DNA of 11,195 nucleotides from an uncultured Shinella sp. (GTDB lineage: Bacteria; Pseudomonadota; Alphaproteobacteria; Rhizobiales; Rhizobiaceae), in assembly GCA_946481465.1 (NCBI GenBank), contig CAMLOC010000045.1, positions 1-11,195 on the forward strand, in the 5' to 3' direction. Shown piece after piece: positions 5,719 through 11,195 of the stretch; the first letter of the stretch is position 1, and each line of letters opens with the position of its first letter. Below the pieces are notes generated by a model. The model saw nothing but the letters and a program-made list of their open reading frames with translations, had not been told where the DNA came from and searched no databases. The position numbers and the translations under genes were made by a program.

Positions 5719-6081
5719 TCAGGCGGCGGCCGAAAGGCTGCCGAAGACCTGGGTGAGGATCTTGCGGTCGAAGGGCTTGAGCAGGAAATCGTCCGCACCC
5801 GCGCGCTTGCCCATCATCATCTTCTTCAGGTCCGCCTCGACCACGCAGTAATAGATGCGCACTGACTTGCCCTGCGGCAGGTTGCGGACATTGCCGATGA
5901 GTTCGAGCGCACCGTCCATCGTCGAATCGACGATGAGGATATTGGGCAGCTCCGCCTCGCAGCGCACCAAGGCCTCCAGCGAGCTCGACGCTTCCAGGAC
6001 GAGGAAATCGAAGCCGGAGAGAATCCGCTTGCCGACCTTCCGGACGACGTCGGAACCATCGGCGATCATCAACCGCTGCAT
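5719..6081 (-). CDS. Atypical single-domain response regulator (CheY-like receiver) between chpT and ctrA
   Basis: The 120-residue protein is a lone receiver domain with no output domain. The phosphoacceptor is Asp52 (ILIVDSTMDG) and the invariant Lys is Lys102 (FLLKPFD). Two other key positions are altered. The acidic pair at the end of strand 1 is Ala7-Asp8 rather than Asp-Asp, and the conserved Thr/Ser of strand 4 (CheY Thr87) aligns with Val80. Phosphorylation may be possible, but the normal Thr-Tyr switch is not. The start is firm: AGGAG lies 6 bases before the ATG. It shares strand and order with chpT, 115 bases away, but a strong hairpin lies between them. Its position suggests a partner or modulator of the ChpT-CtrA relay (inference). 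It is not the ctrA paralogue CpdR as far as I can judge. Confidence 0.88.
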   Translation of the reverse strand: MQRLMIADGSDVVRKVGKRILSGFDFLVLEASSSLEALVRCEAELPNILIVDSTMDGALELIGNVRNLPQGKSVRIYYCVVEADLKKMMMGKRAGADDFLLKPFDRKILTQVFGSLSAAA

Positions 6082-6162
6082 TCGCTGCTCCTAGGTCTCC
6101 CGCCCGCAGGACGGGAACAATACAGGATGCAACTCTACCGGCGACTGGCAAACAAAGCGTTA

Positions 6163-6190
6163 GCGGCCATGGTTAACGCACCATGGCCGC
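6163..6190 (-). terminator. Hairpin downstream of chpT, likely terminator or attenuator
   Basis: GCGGCCATGGT (6163-6173) and ACCATGGCCGC (6180-6190) form a perfect 11-bp stem with a 6-base loop (TAACGC). It starts 6 bases after the chpT stop. On the minus strand the following bases, TAACGCTTTGTTTG, are moderately T-rich. It should end most chpT transcripts, or attenuate read-through into the response regulator gene, which starts 82 bases further on. Confidence 0.68.
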
Positions 6191-6196
6191 GGCCGG

Positions 6197-6850
6197 TTAT
6201 TCCGACGCCGGAACGATGCGGGCCGAGAAGACGATCTCCTCGGGGCTCGCCGCCACGTCGAGTTCCATGCCCGCCTCCTCGGCGAGCAGCACGGTGTAAT
6301 AGGGCTGGATGGAGTGGGCATCGACCCCCTCTTCCGGCGTGCCGGAGAGGATCTCGGTGAATTTCGGCGGCACGCGCAGCATGCGGCCCTTGGCGACGAG
6401 CTTGAAGGTCGCGTCGAATTCCGGGTTGTCCAGCGTCACGTCGATCGAGCCGCCGCGCGGAATGGCGCCGTAGGCGACGAGGAACAGGTTGAGCAGCAGC
6501 TTGACCCGGTTCTTCGCGACGATGGCGCGCGGACCGGTCCAGGTGATCTCCGTCTTCTTCTCGGCGGCAGCGAAGTCGCGCGCGGCCTTCTCGGCCTCGC
6601 CCGTGTCGATCGACGCGCCGACCGAGCCCGAGGCGCCGAAGGCGAGCCGTGCGAATTTCAGCCGCACCGAGGCATTGAGCGCGCTGGTGCGGATGAGGTC
6701 CATCGCATCGGCGTCCGCGCCGCCCTCGTCGAGCAGTTCCAGCCCGTTGTTGATCGCGCCGACCGGCGAGATGACGTCATGGCAGACGCGGCTGCACAGA
6801 AGGGCCGCCAGGTCGGGACCGGTCAGCGTAAGGTTCGGATTTTTCGCCAT
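6197..6850 (-). CDS. chpT: ChpT histidine phosphotransferase
   Basis: ChpT relays phosphate from the hybrid kinase CckA to the response regulators CtrA and CpdR. The 217-residue protein carries the family's phospho-acceptor helix LCSRVCHDVISPVGAINNGL with His24, then a second helix of the dimerisation hairpin. A degenerate histidine-kinase-like alpha/beta domain without ATP-binding boxes fills the rest (about 85-217). I chose ATG 6850: GGAG lies at ideal distance, whereas the upstream in-frame TTG at 6862 would overlap that ribosome binding site. It is divergent from eipA across 198 bp; a TTAA-N7-TTTA match (CtrA-like, 7008-6994 on this strand) lies in the gap. The order eipA-chpT-ctrA agrees with what I recall for Brucella. 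Confidence 0.95.
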   Translation of the reverse strand: MAKNPNLTLTGPDLAALLCSRVCHDVISPVGAINNGLELLDEGGADADAMDLIRTSALNASVRLKFARLAFGASGSVGASIDTGEAEKAARDFAAAEKKTEITWTGPRAIVAKNRVKLLLNLFLVAYGAIPRGGSIDVTLDNPEFDATFKLVAKGRMLRVPPKFTEILSGTPEEGVDAHSIQPYYTVLLAEEAGMELDVAASPEEIVFSARIVPASE

Positions 6851-6993
6851 AAATTTCTCCAAGATCCACGCATCGCCTCACGCGGACGGCCCTGTCATGG
6901 GCACATTCGCGGGCAGCCTGCGCGACGCATAGCACGCCGGAATTGCGCGAGGCGTGCCCGATTTTAAGACAGCCATAATGACACCACATTTGG

Positions 6994-7008
6994 TAAACCG
7001 ATTGTTAA
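6994..7008 (+). promoter_or_regulatory. Candidate CtrA box between chpT and eipA
   Basis: TAAA-CCGATTG-TTAA matches TTAA-N7-TTAA at 7 of 8 positions and ends 40 bp before the eipA start codon, a good position for control of eipA. EipA is reported as a direct CtrA target in Brucella abortus. The same site could influence chpT, which starts at 6850 in the other direction. A further isolated TTAA is at 6964-6967. Confidence 0.55.
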
Positions 7009-7048
7009 GACGATCGGATCAAATTGCGCCATGGAACGGAGCCGATAC

Positions 7049-7648
7049 ATGAAGAAAGGCGAACGGGACATGGGTGTTTCAAAACTGGTCACGACGGCGT
7101 TCGGCATCGCTGCAGCAGCGATCCTGGCGCTTTTCACGGTTCTGCCGGCACAGGCGCAGCAGAACGGCCAATATACCATGCAGGAAATCGTCGATGCCGG
7201 CCACGGCTTCTTCGGCTCGGCCTCCGGCGGCCTTGCCAAGGTGGTCGAGCGCGCCTTCGAGGCGCACGGCCTGCCGAACGGCTACATCCTCGGCCAGGAA
7301 GGCTCCGGCGCCTTCGTCGCGGGCCTGACCTATGGCGAGGGCACGCTCAACACCAAGAATGCCGGCCAGCATCCGGTGTTCTGGCAGGGACCGTCGCTTG
7401 GCCTCGACTGGGGCGGCCAGGGCAGCCGCACGATGATGCTCGTCTACAACCTGCCCGACGTCAACTCGCTCTACGAGCGCTACGGCGGGGTCTCCGGCTC
7501 GGCCTATGTGATCGCCGGCGTTGGCATGCAGGTCAATGTCAACCGCGACGTCGTGCTCGTGCCGATCCGCACCGGCGTCGGCGCCCGCCTCGGCATCAAT
7601 GCGGGCTACCTGAAGCTGACGCGCGAGCCGACCTGGAATCCCTTCTGA
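7049..7648 (+). CDS. eipA: EipA-family periplasmic envelope protein (DUF1134)
   Basis: The 199-residue protein has a Sec signal peptide: MKK at the start, a hydrophobic core at about 13-31, and cleavage expected after Ala36 (VLPAQA before QQNG). The mature part is DUF1134, rich in glycine and beta strands, with YGEGTLNTKNAG, VFWQGPSLGLDWGGQG and IAGVGMQVNVNRDVVLVPI. In Brucella EipA is a small periplasmic beta-barrel protein needed for envelope stress resistance, directly activated by CtrA and genetically linked to O-polysaccharide synthesis. I chose ATG 7049 because GGAG lies 7 bases upstream; ATGs at 7031 and 7070 are in frame but have poorer ribosome binding sites. A CtrA-like box at 6994 and the divergent chpT support the same regulon here. 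Confidence 0.92.
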   Translation: MKKGERDMGVSKLVTTAFGIAAAAILALFTVLPAQAQQNGQYTMQEIVDAGHGFFGSASGGLAKVVERAFEAHGLPNGYILGQEGSGAFVAGLTYGEGTLNTKNAGQHPVFWQGPSLGLDWGGQGSRTMMLVYNLPDVNSLYERYGGVSGSAYVIAGVGMQVNVNRDVVLVPIRTGVGARLGINAGYLKLTREPTWNPF

Positions 7649-7785
7649 GAATGAAAGGGCGCGCTCGTCCGTCAGGTTAACCGACAGTTGATTTCTGAAG
7701 GAAGGCCCCTCCCGCACGGTCGGACGAGCCGCTATAGTGGGCGCGTTCGAACCCGTTTTGGGCCAGTTTTGCAACGAGTGGACCC
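7649..7785. promoter_or_regulatory. Gap between eipA and the coiled-coil gene, possible promoter
   Basis: These 137 bases contain GGTTAACCG at 7675-7683, a CtrA-like half-site in a palindromic setting, and TATAGT at 7733-7738, which could be a -10 element. No convincing -35 is seen 17 bp before it, and I find no clear terminator for eipA, so the downstream gene may be co-transcribed. Confidence 0.3.
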
Positions 7786-8934
7786 GTGATCGAGTATGCC
7801 CTTCTCTTCGCGCTCGGCTTTCTCGCCGCCACGCTGACCGGCCTCCTCGTCGCGCCGGCCGTCCAGAAGCGCATCGTCAAGTTCACCGAAGACCGCATGC
7901 GGGCCACAATGCCGCTGAGCCCGCAGGAAGTGCGCGCGCAGAAGGACATGGCCCGTGCCGCCTATGCCGCGGAAAACGCCCGCCTGTCGGAAGGCGTGCG
8001 CCGCGAGCGGGAAAAGCACACGCTGGAAATGGTGCGAAACGAGAAGCTGCTGGCCCAGGCCGCGGCAATCGGCACGGAAAACGCCGAACTGCACGCCCAG
8101 ATCGCCGACATGAACATCGAGGCCGGCGACATGCGCTCGGCGCTACGGCGCGAAGAAATGAAGAGCGGCCAGCTGAAGGCGGCGCTCGCGACGGCCGACC
8201 GGGAAATCCGTGGCAAGGTTGCCGATATCGAGGCGCTGCACGGCCGCATCAGCTATCTCGAGGCCGAGCTCGACACGATGAAGATCGATCTGGCTACCCG
8301 CGACACGACGATGGAAAACCTGAAGAGCCGCATCGGCAACCTGAAGGACGAGCGCGACAAGCTGCGCGAGGACATCAAGACGACGAGCCAGAGCGCCAAG
8401 GCCCTGGAAATACGCCTGTCGCGCGAGGAGGGCCGGGTGCGCCAGCTCGAGACGCGGCTGACGCGCGAGCTGGCCGGCAGCGCCGACAAGGACAATGCGA
8501 TCGAAAGGCGCATCGCGGAGATCAGCCGCCTGCGCGACAAGGTGAAGACGTTGACAGCGGAAAACAAGGAAGCGGTGAAGGCCGTGCGTTCCACCGGGCT
8601 TGCCCGCACCATCGCCGCGAGCCGGCTCTCCCCTCGCCGCACCGGCAAGGTGGCCCCGCCGCCGATCGACATCACCGCGCTGGAAGAGGACGTGCGCAAC
8701 CAGGGCACGGCCCTTTCCGAACGGCTGTTGGCGGCCAAGACCGGCGAGAACGACGCCGCGCTGCGCGAGGAGATGACCGATCTCGCCAGCAAGATGATCG
8801 TGCTGACCGCCACCCGCGAGGGTGCCGGGTCGCCGGTGCACGACCTCATCGCCACGATCGACCCCGCCCTTGAAGGCGACGAACGCAGTCTCGCCCAGCG
8901 CGTGCGCGAACGGATCGGCAGCGACGAGACCTGA
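7786..8934 (+). CDS. Membrane-anchored coiled-coil protein of unknown function
   Basis: I do not recognise a named family. The 382-residue protein begins with one hydrophobic segment (about 4-25, YALLFALGFLAATLTGLLVAP) and lacks a signal-peptide cleavage motif, so it is probably an N-terminal anchor. Residues about 50-265 are a nearly continuous charged coiled coil with heptad pattern (RISYLEAELDTMKIDLATRD, RIGNLKDERDKLREDIK). A less ordered basic linker follows (LSPRRTGKVAPPP, about 283-295), then a second helical part to the end. Topology by the positive-inside rule (KRIVK after the helix) puts the coiled coil in the cytoplasm. The start is GTG, chosen because the hydrophobic segment follows at once. 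It follows eipA in the same direction; a role in envelope or cell-cycle structure is only a guess. Confidence 0.82.
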   Translation: MIEYALLFALGFLAATLTGLLVAPAVQKRIVKFTEDRMRATMPLSPQEVRAQKDMARAAYAAENARLSEGVRREREKHTLEMVRNEKLLAQAAAIGTENAELHAQIADMNIEAGDMRSALRREEMKSGQLKAALATADREIRGKVADIEALHGRISYLEAELDTMKIDLATRDTTMENLKSRIGNLKDERDKLREDIKTTSQSAKALEIRLSREEGRVRQLETRLTRELAGSADKDNAIERRIAEISRLRDKVKTLTAENKEAVKAVRSTGLARTIAASRLSPRRTGKVAPPPIDITALEEDVRNQGTALSERLLAAKTGENDAALREEMTDLASKMIVLTATREGAGSPVHDLIATIDPALEGDERSLAQRVRERIGSDET

Positions 8935-8958
8935 CGTCGCCGTACCGAGGAGTACGAG

Positions 8959-9342
8959 ATGAAGGCAGCAATCCTGGCCCTGCTCATCGGCGTTGCCGGC
9001 GCGACGCCCCCTTCCCCCCAACAGGCCGCCAGCATCGACGGGCGCTATTGCGGCCGGCTGTGGAGCAACGGCGTGCTGGTCGAGGCCGTCACCGTGCTGG
9101 AGCTTGCCGGCGACGGCCGGCTGATCGGCAGCTATGAGTTCACGGACGGCGGCGCAAGGACAACGGGGACCCTGGCCGAGAACCCGCCCGGCAAGGGGCT
9201 CGTCCGCACGCTCGACTGGCAGGACATGTACGGCAAAGGTACGCTCTCCATCACCCTCCAGGCGGATTTCGGCGGCTTCACCGGCACCTGGCGGGACCAG
9301 AGCGGCGGACCGAACGAACTGTGGGACGGCGTGCGCTGCTGA
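8959..9342 (+). CDS. Small secreted beta-rich protein with two cysteines
   Basis: I do not recognise a family. The 127-residue protein has a short signal peptide (MKAAILALLIGVAGA) with cleavage likely after Ala15. The mature part alternates short strands and Gly-rich turns (RLIGSYEFTDGG, GTLSITLQADFGGFTGTW), suggesting a small beta barrel or sandwich. It has just two cysteines, Cys31 (RYCGRLW) and Cys127, the last residue, which could form a disulfide tying the C-terminus to the first strand after export. GAGGAG lies 6 bases before the ATG. It starts 24 bases after the coiled-coil gene and is probably in the same transcript. It ends at a RIME-like repeat. Confidence 0.8.
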   Translation: MKAAILALLIGVAGATPPSPQQAASIDGRYCGRLWSNGVLVEAVTVLELAGDGRLIGSYEFTDGGARTTGTLAENPPGKGLVRTLDWQDMYGKGTLSITLQADFGGFTGTWRDQSGGPNELWDGVRC

Positions 9343-9344
9343 AG

Positions 9345-9450
9345 GCGCCTAAAGCGCGCGCCGCGATCTTCCAGATTCGCGCTTTGGCTCTTTGGCTTTT
9401 CGCATGTCGTTGCCGCAAAACCGCTGCACACTTTTTTGCGCGACATGCTT
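9345..9450. repeat. RIME-like palindromic intergenic repeat
   Basis: Two palindromes lie side by side and fill the gap between convergent genes. The first pairs CTAAAGCGCG with CGCGCTTTGG (9349-9358 and 9378-9387), with a nested GATCT/AGATT hairpin. The second pairs GCATGTCG (9402-9409) with CGACATGC (9441-9448) and CGCAAAA (9414-9420) with TTTTGCG (9434-9440). A size of about 106 bp and this double-palindrome layout fit the Rhizobium-specific intergenic mosaic element RIME1, and the wording is familiar to me from many rhizobial gaps. It may also act as a bidirectional terminator. Identification is from memory, not from a search. Confidence 0.65.
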
Positions 9451-10281
9451 TTAGGCGACACGCCCCATGGCGAGCGCGATCTGGTAGAGCGCGATGCCGC
9501 TCGCCGTCGCGACGTTCAGGCTGTCGAGGCCCGGCCGCTGCGGAATGCGCGCCGTGCGGAAAGAAGACAGAATACTCTCAGGCAACCCCTCGCCTTCCGT
9601 GCCGAGCACGAGCGCGATGCGGCGCGCCGCCGGGATTTCGGCCACCGGCACCGTCCCGCGCGGCGAAAGCCCCCAGATCTCGAACCCCGCCTCCGCAAGG
9701 CCGGCAAGCATGGCCTCCGCCCCGCGGCCGCGGGAAAACGGCACGCTCAGCACCGAGCCCACGGAGACGCGAACTGCCTTGCGATAGAGCGGATCGCAGG
9801 AGGTCTCGTCGAGAAACACCGCGTCCGCGCCGAAGGCAGCGGCATTGCGGAAGATCGAGCCGACATTGTCATGGTTGGAAAGCCCGCAGCCGGCAAGCAC
9901 CAGGCTGGTTTCCGGCAGGCGACCGACAAGCGCCGATCCCCGCTCCGGCGGCGGTTTGCGGCCGAGCGCCAGCACGCCGCGATGCATGTTGAAGCCGGCG
10001 ATCGCATCGAAGACCGCGGCCGGGGCGACATAGACCGGCACCGTCTGCGGAAAGGAAGCGAGCACATCCGCCACGCCCGCAAGCCGGCTTTCCAGAAGCA
10101 GGATGGCCTCGGCGGCAAAGCCGTTCTCACGGGCCGAAGCCCCGCCCAGCATGCGCAGCACCACCGTGCCCTCGGCGATGAACAGGCCGTCGCGGCCCGT
10201 CAAGTCACGCTCGCGGATTGAAACGAAGCCCGCGATGCGCGGGTCGGCGGGATCGTCGATCGGAACCGGTACCGCCGCCAT
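9451..10281 (-). CDS. TrmH/SpoU-family RNA 2'-O-methyltransferase
   Basis: The 276-residue protein is a SPOUT methyltransferase using S-adenosylmethionine to methylate a ribose 2'-OH in tRNA or rRNA. All three SpoU motifs are present: motif 1 HDNVGSIFRNAAAFGADAV (about 154-172) with the catalytic-type Asn and Arg, motif 2 IALVLGTEGEGLP (about 219-231), and motif 3 DSLNVATASGIALY (about 250-263), forming the trefoil-knot cofactor site. An N-terminal part with LFIAEGTVVLRML corresponds to the substrate-binding extension of the family. The exact target cannot be read from the sequence. The start ATG lies 6 bases after the stop of the upstream membrane protein gene, so the two form an operon; its stop codon directly adjoins the RIME-like repeat. 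Confidence 0.92.
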   Translation of the reverse strand: MAAVPVPIDDPADPRIAGFVSIRERDLTGRDGLFIAEGTVVLRMLGGASARENGFAAEAILLLESRLAGVADVLASFPQTVPVYVAPAAVFDAIAGFNMHRGVLALGRKPPPERGSALVGRLPETSLVLAGCGLSNHDNVGSIFRNAAAFGADAVFLDETSCDPLYRKAVRVSVGSVLSVPFSRGRGAEAMLAGLAEAGFEIWGLSPRGTVPVAEIPAARRIALVLGTEGEGLPESILSSFRTARIPQRPGLDSLNVATASGIALYQIALAMGRVA

Positions 10282-10287
10282 GCCCGA

Positions 10288-10680
10288 TCAGTTGCCCGCG
10301 ACCGCGACCTCGGCGACGATACGCCCGGCCGTAATGTCGAAGAGGAACGCCTTGCGCGCGCCGTCGGCCATCACGCCGTAGAACAGGATCTGGCCGTTGG
10401 AGTGGGAGACGGCGGAAACGGCGAAGCCGTCGGGGAGCGTCGCGGTCGCCGTCACCGGCGCATCGCTCGGCACGGCAAGAGCCCCGCCGGAGGCGGCGAC
10501 AGCTTCCGGCTTGCCATCCCGCGTATTGATCTTATAGACAATGGCCGCAAGCACCGCCATGAACATCAAGAGCATGATGCCGCCCGAGACCAATTGCAGG
10601 CGCACCATCTTGCGGCGAACGTTTTCCATGACGGGATCGAGCGGCTTGTCTTCCTGATCGTCGGTTTCGATGTTGGACAT
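10288..10680 (-). CDS. Small single-pass membrane protein of unknown function (DUF6476-like)
   Basis: The 130-residue protein has an acidic N-terminal part, a basic stretch (RRKMVRLQ, 22-29), one membrane helix (about 30-49, LVSGGIMLLMFMAVLAAIVY), then an Ala/Pro-rich linker. A beta-rich outer domain follows (about 78-130) with LPDGFAVSAVSHSNGQILFYGV. By the positive-inside rule the C-terminal domain is periplasmic. I recall this kind of protein next to rluD in alphaproteobacteria, annotated as DUF6476, but am not certain. It is divergent from the RluD-type gene, with only 36 bp between start codons, and precedes the methyltransferase gene by 6 bp. Confidence 0.85.
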   Translation of the reverse strand: MSNIETDDQEDKPLDPVMENVRRKMVRLQLVSGGIMLLMFMAVLAAIVYKINTRDGKPEAVAASGGALAVPSDAPVTATATLPDGFAVSAVSHSNGQILFYGVMADGARKAFLFDITAGRIVAEVAVAGN

Positions 10681-10716
10681 GGCAGGCGCCCTTCCGGCAA
10701 TGAGTGTAGTGAAACG

Positions 10717-11195
10717 ATGACCGACCCCTTTAAAGAAGCCGACGCCACAAGAAAAGTCCTGACGGTGCCGGAAGAGGCCGAGGGGCGCATCGACGCCTGG
10801 CTCGCCGCCACGCTCGCCGGCGATTTCTCGCGCAGCCGCATCAAGGCGCTGATCGAGGAAGGCGCCGTGCGCGTCAACGGCGCGGCCATCGGCGAGCCGA
10901 AGCGCAAGATCCATCCCGGCGACCACGTCGAGATCGCCCTGCCGGAACCGCGCGACCCCGAACCGAAGGCCGAGGACATCCCGCTCGACGTGCTCTACGA
11001 GGACGACGACCTGATCGTGCTTTGCAAGCCCGCCGGCCTCGTCGTGCATCCTGGCGCCGGCAACTGGACCGGCACGCTGGTCAACGCGCTGATCCACCAT
11101 TGCGGCAGCAGCCTGTCGGGGATCGGTGGGGTCAAGCGCCCGGGCATCGTCCATCGCCTCGACAAGGAGACGAGCGGCGTCATGGTCGTGGCCAA
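10717..11195 (+). CDS. rluD: RluD-type 23S rRNA pseudouridine synthase, 5' part (runs off the window)
   Basis: The first 159 residues are visible. They contain an S4 RNA-binding domain (about 22-78; RSRIKALIEEGAVRVNG) and the start of the RluA-type catalytic domain, with VLYEDDDLIVLCKPAGLVVHP and the active-site motif PGIVHRLDKETSG, whose Asp149 is the catalytic nucleophile. S4 plus RluA domain is the layout of RluC and RluD; RluD modifies helix 69 of 23S rRNA, which helps ribosome assembly. I favour RluD because an rluD gene (usually followed by rpoH) lies near ctrA in rhizobia as I recall, but RluC-like specificity cannot be excluded. The ribosome binding site is weak, and the divergent promoter space is only 36 bp. 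Confidence 0.88.
   Translation, partial: MTDPFKEADATRKVLTVPEEAEGRIDAWLAATLAGDFSRSRIKALIEEGAVRVNGAAIGEPKRKIHPGDHVEIALPEPRDPEPKAEDIPLDVLYEDDDLIVLCKPAGLVVHPGAGNWTGTLVNALIHHCGSSLSGIGGVKRPGIVHRLDKETSGVMVVA

Noticed and set aside
8143..9021. Minus-strand open frames opposite the coiled-coil gene
   Set aside because: They are shadows: composition is Ala/Arg/Gly-rich without motifs, while the plus-strand frame has a clear membrane segment and heptads.
10700..10720. Six-codon upstream ORF (ATG at 10700) overlapping the RluD-type start codon as an ATGA
   Set aside because: It has no ribosome binding site and no attenuator structure; a chance overlap is likely in such a short divergent gap.
10681..11154. 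Minus-strand N-terminal extension of the small membrane protein through the RluD-type gene
   Set aside because: It is antisense to a conserved pseudouridine synthase; the ATG at 10680 begins the recognisable protein.

Overview
The window looks like a chromosomal segment from an alphaproteobacterium of the Rhizobiaceae and their close relatives (Rhizobium/Ensifer/Agrobacterium/Shinella type). The support is a high-GC genome, near-canonical rhizobial MnmA, SciP (DUF1153), CtrA and ChpT proteins, the order eipA-chpT-ctrA that I recall from Brucella, and an intergenic element that looks like the rhizobial RIME repeat. No phage, transposase, CRISPR or other accessory cargo is visible. This is core chromosome.

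Layout. 1-51: 5' part of a CAT-anticodon tRNA (minus), cut by the window edge, with a sigma70-type promoter. 211-1407: tRNA 2-thiouridylase MnmA (minus). 1561-2310: a LuxR-type regulator (minus) whose sensor domain lacks most AHL-binding residues. 2311-2744: a regulatory intergenic region, then sciP (plus) with a strong terminator. 3092-3541: PqiA-domain membrane protein (minus). 3683-3964: small GNAT-fold protein (plus). 4043-4393: FliJ-like protein (minus). 4394-4875: a long AT-rich control region, then ctrA (plus). 5719-6081: an atypical single-domain response regulator (minus). 6197-6850: chpT (minus). 7049-7648: eipA (plus, divergent from chpT), followed by a membrane-anchored coiled-coil protein (7786-8934) and a small secreted protein (8959-9342). 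9345-9450: RIME-like repeat. 9451-10680: an SPOUT RNA methyltransferase and a small single-pass membrane protein (minus, 6 bp apart). 10717 to the end: 5' part of an RluD-type pseudouridine synthase (plus).

How the genes fit together. The centre is a cell-cycle module. CtrA is the master regulator, ChpT is the phosphotransferase that passes phosphate to CtrA (and CpdR), SciP is the small inhibitor of CtrA-dependent transcription, and EipA is an envelope protein reported as a direct CtrA target in Brucella. The non-coding DNA supports this. There are four TTAR half-sites at an exact 11-bp period upstream of sciP, and TTAA-N7-TTAA near-matches upstream of ctrA and between chpT and eipA. Four GANTC (CcrM) sites cluster upstream of ctrA. 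An atypical receiver protein lies between chpT and ctrA, separated from chpT by a strong hairpin. The flanks are RNA-modification genes (mnmA, a TrmH/SpoU-type methyltransferase, rluD) and a tRNA.

The module itself is known biology. The less described parts are the binding-site architecture, the atypical receiver, the LuxR-type regulator without a canonical AHL pocket, and the unstudied envelope proteins downstream of eipA.
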